This document shows positions 9,936 to 21,600 of a stretch of 64,000 nt of DNA, piece by piece; within the stretch, counting starts at the first letter, position 1; each line of letters opens with the position of its first letter. The notes under the pieces were generated by a model. It saw nothing but the letters and a program-made list of their open reading frames with translations, had not been told where the DNA came from and ran no database searches. The translations under genes and the position numbers were made by a program. This stretch comes from Granulicella sp. GTDB taxonomy: Bacteria > Acidobacteriota > Terriglobia > Terriglobales > Acidobacteriaceae. The stretch lies in NCBI GenBank assembly GCA_025357875.1, contig JANYLK010000055.1, positions 62,001-126,000 on the forward strand, read 5' to 3'.

Positions 9936-11134
9936 TTGGGCTGCTCGTCCGATGGACCAGCTTGCCTCATGTTCTGGTACACCGCCTTCAGCTTCTCGCG
10001 TTCGTCCTTATAGCGTTGATAAAGTTCCAACTCGCGCTTTACATCGTTAGGACGCTTCAGCTTGCGGTACACAACACTTAGCCGATAGTGAGCCAGACTG
10101 TTGGACGGGTCTGCAGCTTCAACTCGTTCAAGCAGCGAAGCTGCTGCCGCAGAATTACCCCTCTCAGAAAGAATATTGGCCGACCCAATCTCCGCGTCTG
10201 CATAGTTCGGCTGAATCTTTAACGCCTGCTGATACGAGGACATGGCCGCGGTCGAGTCGCCTTGCTCTAATTCAATATCTCCCAGCCTGCTCGCAGCCTT
10301 CGGATCGTTAGGTGCAGTCTGCACCGCAAGCTTGTATTGTTCCAGTGAATCCGCGCGCAGACGCTGATCGTCCGAGGCATGGAGCGCTTCGGCCAACTCA
10401 AAATGTATACCCGGCAGCGACGGATCGAGTTCAAGCGCCTTGCGCAGATTATTAGTGGTGCCGGCAAGGTCACGCTCCCGTTGAAGTTCGTGCGCCATCG
10501 CCTGGTGTAGCTGCCCAGATTCAGGCGCAGCAAGAGCCAGGTCCAGCAGCGCCTCCACGGCCATGTCGTTGTGGATGCGGTAGGACGTATAAAGCAGGTT
10601 GGCGTCGGTCGGCTTGGACTTCAAGAGCACATCAACGGTCTCGGCCGCCTTATCGAGTTCTCCCGCGCTGGAGTAGCTCTCGATCAGGTCTCTGCCAACA
10701 TCCAATTTAAGCTTCTCGTCCTCAATGCGCGGAAAGGCAGCTTCAAGGTCGCGGCGACCACTGAGACCGTCACCAACGCGGCGCTCGGCAAGCCCAAGCA
10801 GCGACTGAATCTTTGGCAGGTCGGGCTTCAGCTTCAGCGCCTCCCTCAATTGTGGAATGGCCGGCACAAACTCACCCTGAAAGAAAAGCAGCACTCCTAG
10901 ATTCGCATGAGCTTCGAGGTTGTTCGGATCCAGCGCAAGCACCGCTTGCAACTCCGGGATTGCCTTGATTGGCTCATGCTGCGCGAGGTATTGCTGTGAG
11001 AGCCGAATGTGATGGGAGAGCGGAGCTTCCTTATCTCCGTCAGCGGAAGTGCCTTGGCCCAAAACCGACGCTGCGGACAACATAAGCAACATCATCGCCA
11101 GCATCGTTTGCGCTTGCATCGTGAGTGAAATCAT
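9932..11134 (-). CDS. Tetratricopeptide repeat protein
   Basis: Signal peptide and TPR motifs ('ALDPNNLEAHANLGVLLFFQGEFVPAIPQLREALKLKPD'); overlaps downstream CRTAC1 gene by 4 bp. Confidence 0.88.
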   Translation of the reverse strand: MISLTMQAQTMLAMMLLMLSAASVLGQGTSADGDKEAPLSHHIRLSQQYLAQHEPIKAIPELQAVLALDPNNLEAHANLGVLLFFQGEFVPAIPQLREALKLKPDLPKIQSLLGLAERRVGDGLSGRRDLEAAFPRIEDEKLKLDVGRDLIESYSSAGELDKAAETVDVLLKSKPTDANLLYTSYRIHNDMAVEALLDLALAAPESGQLHQAMAHELQRERDLAGTTNNLRKALELDPSLPGIHFELAEALHASDDQRLRADSLEQYKLAVQTAPNDPKAASRLGDIELEQGDSTAAMSSYQQALKIQPNYADAEIGSANILSERGNSAAAASLLERVEAADPSNSLAHYRLSVVYRKLKRPNDVKRELELYQRYKDEREKLKAVYQNMRQAGPSDEQPK

Positions 11135-11150
11135 ACCCCGTACCGGATGA

Positions 11151-11186
11151 AAAAAAAGGACGGGCGGCCCGCAGGCCGCCCAGTCC
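11151..11186 (-). terminator. Rho-independent terminator after TonB-dependent receptor gene
   Basis: Minus strand: GGACtGGGCGGCC tgcg GGCCGCCCGTCC TTTTTTTT just after the 11202 gene end. Confidence 0.8.
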
Positions 11187-11201
11187 TGCTAGTGACGCAT
11201 T

Positions 11202-14200
11202 TTAGAATGACAAGCGCAATCCGCCCTGCAGCACACGGCCACCAGTGGTCGCCCCATTAATCTGAGGTCCGCTCCCTATGTTGTCGAAGTTGGTATTTGG
11301 CTGCCCGAGGTTAGTATGGTTGAACGCGTTGGTTGCATCGACGCGAAGTTGAAGTCTGACCTGCTCATAGAAGGCAAACTCTTTTCCTGCAGAGATGTTT
11401 ACCAGTTCGAGTCCAGGACCATACAGGAAGTTCCGGCGAGTGTTGCCGAATGTGCCGTTCACAGGATCACTGAAGGCAGCAACGTTATACCAGTTGTAGC
11501 TGGTGCGGCCACCCTGGGGAATGGTCGACCCGCCGTTATAGTTTGCGAAGGGTGATGTCTTTGATGGTCCTATCAATGCATCACTCTTGGTTGCATTTAC
11601 GCTGAACGGATTGCCACTTCGGAACTGCATTGTGCTCGAAATCTGATAACCACCCAGGATCGCATCCACGAAGGGATTCTTGTTCAGGAACATGCGTCCC
11701 CGGCCTATCGGAAGTTCATAGACAATGTTTCCCTTGAAGGAATTGCGGATATCAAAGTTAGAGTTGCTGTAGTTGGAAGCGGCATCTTTGTACTGCCGTT
11801 GCTGCGGGCCCGCGCGGCTACCCCATCCGGACGAATCCTGATCGTCCAGGAAGTGTGACCACGTGTAGTTGAAGTTGAAGCTCACACCTCGCGCCATGCG
11901 GCGGTTTACCGACGCCTGCAGCGAGTTGTAGTTGGATATGCCATCGTTGGTGCTGCCGTTGATTTGGTTAAACGTAGGATTTACCCTGGCAGCTTTAAAG
12001 CTATTAAAGCCTGGTGACATCGCTGACATTGGCGCTTGGTTGATGTCCGTCGGAAAATTCAGATTGAAGCCATGGCTGGCGACGTAGGCCAGTTCAAACG
12101 ATGTATTTGAACCGATCGAACGCTGCATATCCAGGTTCCACTGGTAGATCTTCGGATCAGGCGTATCGAACTGCGTGTAATTGACGCTCTGTCCGTTATA
12201 CCTGGCCGGGTTGGTGTTATTCGATTGCGTGTAGGGCAATGGCTGACCATTGGCCACCTCGGTCCCGGGGCCGCCGAGCACGACCGCTGCCGTAACCCCG
12301 TTACTAGGATCGTTGTAGTTGCCGGAGGCGCTCAAAAGTCCGCCCATGCCACCTCCGTAGGTATCAAGGCTGAGATTGTACGCATAGAGTCCGAAGCCCC
12401 CACGAAGAGTCGTCCCAGGCGCCATCAGCCAGGAGAAGCCGGCCCGTGGCAGCAGGGTTGAGTACTTCGAGGATTGCAACGAACCTCGGCCATTCGCTTT
12501 TGTGTTCCCGTACCAGAAGGCGCCGGGAGTGTTGCTTACCGGGTTCAGCACGGAGGGGTCGTAGGTATCCTCATTGCCGTGAACTTCACTCCAGCCGCGA
12601 CGGATCTGGTAGCGCAGACCAACATTGACAGTTAGGTTGGGCGTTACCTTGTAGTCGTCCTGGACAAATACCTGCGGTGTCTTCAGACGAGCGCCGTACT
12701 CGGGAGAAACGCCGGCGTTCCAGCTGTTGGCCTGGCCGAGCAGGAAGTCAGCGTAGTCCGTGCCCGTGCCTCCATTGGGAACAGCTACGCCAGCAGCATT
12801 CAAGGTCCACTGCTGCGTGTACTGACCGGAGAATTGAAAGGTTCCGGCGTTCTGGTTGCCCCAGGCGGTTGAGTTGTCGTCATAGATCAGCATCTCGCCG
12901 CCGAAGTGGAGAACGTGTTTTCCCCGAATCAAAGTGACTACGTCCGAAGGGTCGAACACGTGCTCTTTATAGACCGAATTGCTTTGCGGCTGGATCCAGC
13001 TGTAAGGATAATTGTTGATGAACTGGATTGCGGGAATCGTATCCGCCTTGGCGAACTGCCAGCCCAGGGCGCCTGAAATCCCCTTACCGAAAGAGTCGTC
13101 CGTGAAGAAGTTGCCTTGGTAGGTATAGCCAATACGCGCTTCGTTCACTGCATGAGCGCTGAAGGTATGAACCTCAGTGATCTGCGGATTGTAGCTGTCG
13201 ACATCCTGATTCTGGCAGTTAACCGGGCATGCAGTAATGTTGCTCGGCGCAACCACGGGCACGTCCCTCTGGGTCACTGACATCGTCAATCTGTCCTTGG
13301 CTGTGATGTCGTAATCCAAGCGGCCAAAATAACGACGAACGGGGTTCGATCCAGGAACGGCACTCTGGAAGTTGTGTTGGATCTGGCCCTGACCGTTAGC
13401 CTGTCCGGCAAGGAAGACGCCAGTAGCAATGTGGGTCGTCGGAGTTGGGTAGAACTTTTGGAAGTTTGCCGCAACCTTGTCGAACTTGGAAGCGGGAACG
13501 GCATTGGTTCCGTACTCGCTGAGGAACGATTGCCGAATCGGGTATGGGTTTCCATTTATATCGTGACCAATGGTTTGCGTCGTTGGGTCGTAGATTAGCG
13601 GCTGCCCGGTGAAGTCCCCTCCCATAACCGCGACTGTCGGGACATCCAGGGTTGAAGTCCCGCTGGCTCCGCGGCTGACAATCTGGTCGTAGTTAAAGAA
13701 GAAAAATGCTTTGTTCTTCACGACCGGCAGCAGCACCGGCCCGCCGATGGAACCACCGAAATTGTTATAACGGTGACTGTAGTGAGGCTTCGATCCTGGA
13801 GTGTTGATCTGTGGGTTCAGCGCGTTGAACTGCGTGCTCTGGAAATAGTCATATCCCGTACCGTGGAAATGACCAGTCCCGCCTTTGCTGATCTGGTTGA
13901 AGATGATGCCACCGATGCCGTACTGCGCGGAAAAGGCGGAAGTCGATACTTGCAGCTCCGAAACCGTCTCGAAGATGTTCACATCAGCATTCTGGCTGTG
14001 CGAAAGCGTGGTCGAGGCGCCGTCAGCAAGCACGTTGCTGTACGGCAGATTGCCGTTGGCCGAAACCTCCTGGCCAGGGCTGACTTGTCCTGCAGCGCTG
14101 TTCGAACCTGAGGTTCCCGGAAGTAGAATGGCGAAATTTTGCCAATCCTGTCCAACGTTCGGCAGCTTGGACATCGACCGCGCCACAAGGGTCGTCTGCT

Positions 14201-14606
14201 GTGTGCCTGATTCGGTGTCCAGAAGCGGAATGTCGGTATTTACCTCGACAGTTTCGGTGGTTGAACCGACCTTTAAGATCGCGTTTACGGTCGAAACTCC
14301 CACCTGCAGCGAGATCGCAGAACGCTCCAACTTGGTAAAGCCGTCCTTCGCAAACGTCACCTTGTAGGTGCCGACCACGATGGAAGAAGTGTCGTAGAGC
14401 CCATCTTGGTTGGTGCTCAGAACCTTGGTGATTCCGGTTTCTATGTTAACGACTGTCACTGTGACGTTAGGCACGAGTGCGCCGGTCTGATCGGTAACGA
14501 CTCCTCGAATATCGCCGGAATTTGTGGCCTGCCCCACGGCCACCGCAAAACTCGACGCGCAAAGTGCAATGACAAGAAAAGCGCGAATCCTCAAAAATAA
14601 TTTCAT
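11202..14606 (-). CDS. TonB-dependent receptor with N-terminal carboxypeptidase-regulatory-like domain (Oar/CarA-like)
   Basis: 'GDIRGVVTDQTGALVPNVTVTVVNIETG' plug-preceding domain; large beta-barrel; C-terminal 'GGRVLQGGLRLSF'. Confidence 0.93.
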   Translation of the reverse strand: MKLFLRIRAFLVIALCASSFAVAVGQATNSGDIRGVVTDQTGALVPNVTVTVVNIETGITKVLSTNQDGLYDTSSIVVGTYKVTFAKDGFTKLERSAISLQVGVSTVNAILKVGSTTETVEVNTDIPLLDTESGTQQTTLVARSMSKLPNVGQDWQNFAILLPGTSGSNSAAGQVSPGQEVSANGNLPYSNVLADGASTTLSHSQNADVNIFETVSELQVSTSAFSAQYGIGGIIFNQISKGGTGHFHGTGYDYFQSTQFNALNPQINTPGSKPHYSHRYNNFGGSIGGPVLLPVVKNKAFFFFNYDQIVSRGASGTSTLDVPTVAVMGGDFTGQPLIYDPTTQTIGHDINGNPYPIRQSFLSEYGTNAVPASKFDKVAANFQKFYPTPTTHIATGVFLAGQANGQGQIQHNFQSAVPGSNPVRRYFGRLDYDITAKDRLTMSVTQRDVPVVAPSNITACPVNCQNQDVDSYNPQITEVHTFSAHAVNEARIGYTYQGNFFTDDSFGKGISGALGWQFAKADTIPAIQFINNYPYSWIQPQSNSVYKEHVFDPSDVVTLIRGKHVLHFGGEMLIYDDNSTAWGNQNAGTFQFSGQYTQQWTLNAAGVAVPNGGTGTDYADFLLGQANSWNAGVSPEYGARLKTPQVFVQDDYKVTPNLTVNVGLRYQIRRGWSEVHGNEDTYDPSVLNPVSNTPGAFWYGNTKANGRGSLQSSKYSTLLPRAGFSWLMAPGTTLRGGFGLYAYNLSLDTYGGGMGGLLSASGNYNDPSNGVTAAVVLGGPGTEVANGQPLPYTQSNNTNPARYNGQSVNYTQFDTPDPKIYQWNLDMQRSIGSNTSFELAYVASHGFNLNFPTDINQAPMSAMSPGFNSFKAARVNPTFNQINGSTNDGISNYNSLQASVNRRMARGVSFNFNYTWSHFLDDQDSSGWGSRAGPQQRQYKDAASNYSNSNFDIRNSFKGNIVYELPIGRGRMFLNKNPFVDAILGGYQISSTMQFRSGNPFSVNATKSDALIGPSKTSPFANYNGGSTIPQGGRTSYNWYNVAAFSDPVNGTFGNTRRNFLYGPGLELVNISAGKEFAFYEQVRLQLRVDATNAFNHTNLGQPNTNFDNIGSGPQINGATTGGRVLQGGLRLSF

Positions 14607-14660
14607 ACTGCCTCCTAAAGTGTGTCACTTGCTTCTAGAACAGGCCCTCGGCTTCGAAGA

Positions 14661-14670
14661 AAAACGTTTG
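14661..14670. promoter_or_regulatory. Putative LacI-family operator AAAACGTTTG upstream of TonB-dependent receptor gene
   Basis: gaaAAACGTTTGTct, ~55 bp upstream of start at 14606; related half-site acaaacg near 14803. Confidence 0.45.
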
Positions 14671-14986
14671 TCTACTTGAGGACACGCCGCCTCGCGAAGT
14701 CTCATTGGAATCGACACAGATTTTTACGCCAGCCACCCACACTTGTCAAGCTGTGTTTCACAAACATTCTGATTGTTTGGTCTGACCATTCGCTTGAAGA
14801 CAAACGTGAGCCTTTAGACTCAACGCGCATACGTCAAAGCGCTCGATAGCCGCGTATCCGAACAGCCACGGCTAATACCCTGACGAATCTGCTTTGCCGA
14901 CGCCGATCGGTGAGAAAGCTCTGCTCCGGCAAATGGAAGTCAACGCGCTCTCGGTGCTTAAGGCGTTGCAAGGGTCAAAAAGAAAA

Positions 14987-16219
14987 CTAGGTCGCACGGT
15001 CCGGAAGCGGCGCCTCGAACGACAGCACGACCATAATCAGGGTGGCAATGGCCGGAACAAAGAATCCAGCATGGAGCGAGCCTCGATGTGTGGAGACAAA
15101 GCCGGTGAGCCAAGGCAGCAATGCTGAGCCGACGCCCGCCAAAAAGAAGATCGTCCCGCCGGAGTGAAAGCGAAGAGCTGCGGCAAGCAGCAGCGGATAG
15201 ACCGGCCCGATGCCAAATCCGAGACAAGCAGCGGCAACAAAGAAGGGCCAGCCATGCAAACTGACGATTAGTGTGAGTGCAGAGGCTGTCATCGCGAGTA
15301 CGCTGCCCCGGATAACCCAGCGCTCTGCGGCTGCGCGCGGGGAGAAGGACCAGAAGAGCCGACTGAAAAGAAGCCCCGCCCAAAAACAGGTGGGAGCGGC
15401 GACGATTTGGGAGAAGGGGTCTCCGCCGCGTTTAGCGTAGGTGGCGAGCCAGCCGCCGGCGGAGGCTTCCACGCCCGTCGTGAGCATCACCAGGACAATC
15501 AGGCTTTTGGGAAGAGACCGAATGGAAGCCACTAAGCTGGTGGCTCGGTCGCCAAGAGCTGCCGCCACCCGCGGATGGTGAGGAATAGCCGGAACGGTAT
15601 CGCCTTGCCGATCAGCAACGCTCCCCTGTCTGGATAGCCGACGGACAGCCCAGGCTGCAAGCAGCACAAACAGCAAGGCAAGAGGGTACAGGCTGGGGCG
15701 GAGGTCAGCGGTCCGGAGAGTTCGAAGGACCAGCACAGGACACAGACTTGCGCCAACGGCCCACAGCAGGTTCAGACGGACGAGTGCCCTGGTGCTATTG
15801 CCCGCCTGCTTCTGGATCAGGAGACTGATGGATGTCATCACCGTCCCCAGGCCCAGACCGTAAAGCAACATGCAGCCGGTCGCGGCCCAGGGCGGGCAAA
15901 AGCTAAGTCCAACCGCCGCCAGCGCCACTGCAGCACCACCTCGGGAGAGCGCCCGGAGCAGCGGCCCGGACAGAAGCAGCGCGCCCAGCGATGAACCGAT
16001 CCATCCCACAAAAAACAGGTTTCCGCCGCCCTCGTCCGGAAGACTCCACCGTGCAAGCAGAATAGGGAGCATAACGCCCGGCAACGCGACGCCGATGCCT
16101 GTTGCAGCAAAGCCGAGATAAAGCGGCAGTACCTTCCAGACGCCCTCGCGATGCGACCCCAAATACGTACCCAGGTCGAGAGATGATGACACGACCGGAG
16201 CTGATTGCAGCTTGCTCAT
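14987..16219 (-). CDS. MFS transporter (sugar MFS-like)
   Basis: ~12 hydrophobic segments; start at MSKLQSAP chosen over upstream 16312. Confidence 0.8.
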   Translation of the reverse strand: MSKLQSAPVVSSSLDLGTYLGSHREGVWKVLPLYLGFAATGIGVALPGVMLPILLARWSLPDEGGGNLFFVGWIGSSLGALLLSGPLLRALSRGGAAVALAAVGLSFCPPWAATGCMLLYGLGLGTVMTSISLLIQKQAGNSTRALVRLNLLWAVGASLCPVLVLRTLRTADLRPSLYPLALLFVLLAAWAVRRLSRQGSVADRQGDTVPAIPHHPRVAAALGDRATSLVASIRSLPKSLIVLVMLTTGVEASAGGWLATYAKRGGDPFSQIVAAPTCFWAGLLFSRLFWSFSPRAAAERWVIRGSVLAMTASALTLIVSLHGWPFFVAAACLGFGIGPVYPLLLAAALRFHSGGTIFFLAGVGSALLPWLTGFVSTHRGSLHAGFFVPAIATLIMVVLSFEAPLPDRAT

Positions 16220-16457
16220 GGCTGATAGGATTTCGCATATTAGAGTACAGGACGGCTGCAACGGTCCTGCCTGCCCAGTCTTGCCGGCTCTCCAATTCCC
16301 ACTTGATACCATGCATCACCCGTCAGCGCAACCCCACAGAGTGCCAGTCCGCATGGGCGTTTCGGGGTGCAGCAACGCTGCGTTGGCCGTGGAACAATCG
16401 GGTCTCCGCCTTCACTCAGGGGCTTACAGGGGGGACATCATCGCTATCGCGGTTCGA

Positions 16458-17930
16458 ATGGAGCTTGGGGTTCTCCTGGTCCGGGCGAAGCTGATTACCG
16501 TAGATCAGATGAACGATGCGCTGAAGGGCCAGGCCGGACAAGGCGGCCGCTTCGGCGATCATCTCGTCGCCCTGGGTCACATCACCCAGCAGGCGCTCGA
16601 TTCCTTCCTGCATAAAACACCGGTCGAGCCCGAAGACATTGAAGCAACCGGTATCGACGAAAACGAGCTGATCAGCTTGTTGATGAAGCTGATCTACACC
16701 TGGCGGCTGGAGTCCACTCGGGAGTTTTCGGACGCCATTAAACTGCCATCCCACATCGTCGTTAAGCTGGTGCGAATGGCGACAGAGCGAAAGCTTCTGT
16801 ACGCGCGCGGTGTCCGTCCTGACAATGCCTCCATGATGAACTACGCTATGACCGAGGAGGGTCAGCGCTGGGCCACCGACGCGCTCCATCGTTCGCAATA
16901 CACCGGGCCAGCTCCCATCACACTTGATGAATTCTGCGACCGCGTAAATTTGCAGAAAATCACGAATGAGCGCGTCACCTTCCAGCGTGTACGCGACAAT
17001 ATCAGCGATCTCGCTATGGAAGACAGCCTCATCGAGCAATCCGGACCCGCACTCAACTCTGGCCGCGCGATTCTCTTGTACGGCCCTCCCGGCAACGGTA
17101 AAACTACATTCGCGCTGCGCCTCGCCAAAGTCTTCACCGACATGATCTACATCCCATACGCGGTATTCGTCGAAGGTCAGATCATCCGCGTCTTCGACCC
17201 CAGCATTCACATTCCCATCACCAGGGATCCACGCAGCGCCGACGGCGGCAGTTCCATCCTGCGTGGCGAAGCGATCGATGCTCGCTGGGTCGCGTGCAAG
17301 CGTCCATTCGTCGTAGCCGGTGGCGAATTGACCCTGGAGATGCTCGACCTGCGCTACGACCCGGTCTCGAAATTCTACGAAGCGCCGCTGCATATGAAAG
17401 CGCTCGGCGGGTGCTTCGTTATCGACGATTTCGGTCGCCAGCTCGTCAGCCCAACCACCCTGCTTAACCGCTGGATCGTGCCTCTGGAAAGCCGTGTTGA
17501 CTACCTCAAACTTCATACTGGCAAGAGCTTCAGCATCCCCTTCGACGAATTGGTCATCTTCTCCACGAACCTCGAACCCGAAGACCTAATGGACCCCGCC
17601 TTCCTTCGCCGGCTGCCCTACAAGATCGAAATCGGATCGCCCTCGCTCGAGATTTACAAACGCATCTTCACCAAGGAGTGCGTGGCGCAGGAAATTCCCC
17701 TTACGGACGAAATGTTTAACGCCATCGTTTACAAAATTCAGGTAGAAAAGCAGCTCGAACTCGCCGCATTTCAACCACGATTCCTGATCGAGCAGGTAGT
17801 TGCATCCTGCCGTTTCATGCAACAAACCGTGCACCTCGATCCGCGATTTCTCAACTATGCAATCGATAACCTCCGGGTGAAGGGCAATCTTCCCCGGCGC
17901 GAGCATGTGGAAGCTCTCGCAGCGGATTAG
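16458..17930 (+). CDS. AAA-type ATPase with extended N-terminal domain
   Basis: Walker A 'GPPGNGKTTFALRLAK', 'FVIDDFGRQ', 'IFSTNLEPEDLMDPAFLRRLPYKIEI'; N-terminus 'MELGVLLVRAKLITVDQMNDAL' resembles MshEN-like domains. Track start 16212 looks too far upstream. Confidence 0.8.
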   Translation: MELGVLLVRAKLITVDQMNDALKGQAGQGGRFGDHLVALGHITQQALDSFLHKTPVEPEDIEATGIDENELISLLMKLIYTWRLESTREFSDAIKLPSHIVVKLVRMATERKLLYARGVRPDNASMMNYAMTEEGQRWATDALHRSQYTGPAPITLDEFCDRVNLQKITNERVTFQRVRDNISDLAMEDSLIEQSGPALNSGRAILLYGPPGNGKTTFALRLAKVFTDMIYIPYAVFVEGQIIRVFDPSIHIPITRDPRSADGGSSILRGEAIDARWVACKRPFVVAGGELTLEMLDLRYDPVSKFYEAPLHMKALGGCFVIDDFGRQLVSPTTLLNRWIVPLESRVDYLKLHTGKSFSIPFDELVIFSTNLEPEDLMDPAFLRRLPYKIEIGSPSLEIYKRIFTKECVAQEIPLTDEMFNAIVYKIQVEKQLELAAFQPRFLIEQVVASCRFMQQTVHLDPRFLNYAIDNLRVKGNLPRREHVEALAAD

Positions 17931-17966
17931 GTCATCCTCTCGCCCAATTGAAGCATCGTAATCAGT

Positions 17967-18311
17967 ATGATCCGCGTCTTCTCGATTGCGACGTTTGCCC
18001 TCTTCCTCTCCGGTTGCGCACCAGGCAATACAGATGCGCTGCAGCAACACACCGCCGATGTAACCGCTGCGGCGAAACGCGATGCAGAGGCCATCACACG
18101 CGGCGTAGCTCAGGGGCTTGTCCGAAAAGCGCCGCTCGACATCAATGCCGCGTCGGACAAGGATCTTGCGAAGTTGCCCGGCGTCACTCCCGAAATGACC
18201 ACCGCAATCATCGTGAAACGACCCTACGCTACGACTCACGATCTGGTGCGCAAGCGCGTGATGTCGACCGCGGAGTTCGACGAGATTAAGAATCTGATCG
18301 TGGTGAAGTAA
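17967..18311 (+). CDS. Helix-hairpin-helix (ComEA-like) lipoprotein
   Basis: Lipobox 'LFLSGC'; 'PLDINAASDKDLAKLPGVTPEMTTAIIVKRPYATTHDLVRKRVMSTAEFDEIK'. Confidence 0.8.
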   Translation: MIRVFSIATFALFLSGCAPGNTDALQQHTADVTAAAKRDAEAITRGVAQGLVRKAPLDINAASDKDLAKLPGVTPEMTTAIIVKRPYATTHDLVRKRVMSTAEFDEIKNLIVVK

Positions 18312-18316
18312 CGCGC

Positions 18317-19087
18317 CTAGAAGCTGCGAACCATGGCCAGCGCGGTCATGTCCTCGCGCATCACAACTTTCTTCCTGCCGAACGAGATTCCGAACCGCCG
18401 CTCCTCAAACCCTTGCGCCGCCTCCAACACATCCTGGCACACCTGGCTGGCCGACTTATCTTTCGAGCGCTGCAACACTTCGCGCACCTTATCGGCGCCG
18501 AACGCCACCTTGCCCTGCTTGCTCTCGGTCACTCCTTTGGTTACCACCAGCAGCCTCGCACCCGGCTCAAACGCCTGCATCGACGCCTCGTACGTCAAAT
18601 GGGTAAACAGACCCAGCGGCATCGACACGTTCGGCAGGGGTCTTGCGCCCTCAGAATCATGCAACATGGCGACCTGTCCGCCAGCGTTGATGTACGCCAG
18701 GATTCCAAGCTGCACGTCGTAGCAGCCGAGCATGGTCGGGGCAAAACGAAGCCCATTCGCGGCTTTGAACAGCGCAGCGTTGATCGCTTGCACCAGCAGC
18801 TCCATACCTTGCATCAGATTCGCGTTGCGGTCGCCGAAGAAATCAGCCGCACTGGTGCGGAACGCGTCTTGAATCTCGGCTGCGATCGGTCCAGCCTCGG
18901 CTCTTGGGCCAGCAATATCGCTGAGCAGGAATGCGACTCGCCGACCCACACGGACCGCATCGAAGAAGTCGCCACCGGTCCGCTCGAAATGATACTGCGC
19001 ATGCAGATCGAGACCATCTACCAACCCCAACTCGGCGCGCCGCGGCTCCCGTCCCGGTGCCGTACCTTCGCTCTTCGCACCGGCCAT
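18317..19087 (-). CDS. SpoIIE-type PP2C serine phosphatase-like protein
   Basis: 'ERTGGDFFDAVRVGRRVAFLLSDIAG', 'YINAGGQVAMLHD', 'FEPGARLLVVTKGVTES'. Confidence 0.78.
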   Translation of the reverse strand: MAGAKSEGTAPGREPRRAELGLVDGLDLHAQYHFERTGGDFFDAVRVGRRVAFLLSDIAGPRAEAGPIAAEIQDAFRTSAADFFGDRNANLMQGMELLVQAINAALFKAANGLRFAPTMLGCYDVQLGILAYINAGGQVAMLHDSEGARPLPNVSMPLGLFTHLTYEASMQAFEPGARLLVVTKGVTESKQGKVAFGADKVREVLQRSKDKSASQVCQDVLEAAQGFEERRFGISFGRKKVVMREDMTALAMVRSF

Positions 19088-19096
19088 CGAACGCTC

Positions 19097-19867
19097 CTAG
19101 TTTCGGCTGCGCAGCTTTGAGAGCAGCCGGATAATTTCCAGATACAGCCACACCAGCGTAACCATGATCCCGAACGCGCCGTACCACTCCATATACTTGG
19201 GCGCACCGAACTTTACGCCCTGCTCAATAAAGTCAAAATCCAACACGAGATTCAACGCCGCGATCGTCACGACGACCAGGCTAAAGACAATCCCAATCGT
19301 CCCCGATCCGTTGATGGTGGTGAAGTGAAAGCCGAAGAAGCTCATCACCATCTCGAACAAGTAGAAGACCGCGATCCCGCCGGTGGCCGCGATGATCCCC
19401 AGGCGGAACTTCTCCGTCACCTGGATCAGGCCTGAGCGATACGCCAGCAGCAGAACGAAGAGCGTTCCGAAGGTGAGGCTAACAGCCTGGATCGCAAGTC
19501 CCGGATAGCGCGCGTTGAAGACAGCCGACAATCCGCCGAGCACCAGGCCTTCCAGCAGCGCGTAGATCGGCGCCGTCACCGGGGCCCATTCCTTCTTAAA
19601 AACTGTGACCATAGCGAAGATGAATCCGCCAATCATTCCACCCATCATCAAGCCGGTCACGCTGGAGGCGTCGCCTGATTGAGCGAATAGCCGCCAGGTC
19701 CAGCTCGCGGTCGCGATCGCGCAGAGCAGCAGGATACCGGTCTTGTTGACGGTGCCGTTCAGCGTCATTGAGCCGGCTGCGTCCAGAATGCCGGACGGCC
19801 CGCTGCTGGCGAGGTCGCGAAACGTCTTGTCACCCAGCGCCGGATTCGATGTCTTCATCAATGCCAT
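19097..19867 (-). CDS. Bax inhibitor-1/YccA family membrane protein
   Basis: 'MKTSNPALGDKTF' N-terminus, seven hydrophobic segments, 'FGAPKYMEWYGAFGIMVTLVWLYLEIIRLLSKLRSR' C-terminus. Confidence 0.9.
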   Translation of the reverse strand: MALMKTSNPALGDKTFRDLASSGPSGILDAAGSMTLNGTVNKTGILLLCAIATASWTWRLFAQSGDASSVTGLMMGGMIGGFIFAMVTVFKKEWAPVTAPIYALLEGLVLGGLSAVFNARYPGLAIQAVSLTFGTLFVLLLAYRSGLIQVTEKFRLGIIAATGGIAVFYLFEMVMSFFGFHFTTINGSGTIGIVFSLVVVTIAALNLVLDFDFIEQGVKFGAPKYMEWYGAFGIMVTLVWLYLEIIRLLSKLRSRN

Positions 19868-19943
19868 TTGCTTCTCCCCGTGCAATCACGCCTATTGTAA
19901 GTCAACTACTCTTCTGTTCGACGCAGCTCAACCCATGAGGTCC

Positions 19944-21179
<1,236 letters not shown>

Positions 21180-21268
21180 TCAGCATGACCCCAAAATATT
21201 CAAATCAAACGAGTTAGCTCTAAAATACTCTTATGATTGGACTTACAGGCGGCGCGCTTAAGCCTCCT

Positions 21269-21287
21269 GCGCTTACCTTTTAAGCGC
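21269..21287. repeat. Hairpin GCGCTTA-ccttt-TAAGCGC in intergenic region
   Basis: Perfect 7-bp arms. Confidence 0.55.
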
Positions 21288-21600
21288 AAATTCCCCCGTA
21301 TTCTCATTATATGGGTTTGACCCAAACTGTTACGCCAAGTTTATTTCCTTCCAGGTCATAGACTTAGGTCGTTTTGGGGCTTGACACGCAAGTTTGGCCC
21401 ATATTTTGAAGATTTTTAGTGATTAGGCTTGCATGCGAGGCCTAAGATGTTTTGAATCAGCATTATATGATGCTACCCCAATACGGCAAGAAAGCGAACC
21501 CATTCGTTTGTAATGGGAGCGAGTTGCAGATCCTGCGACTGCGATAGAAATTGAGCGGAAGGCTTTGCTCAGATGTCAGTTGATGAGGAGTTGGGTTGGG

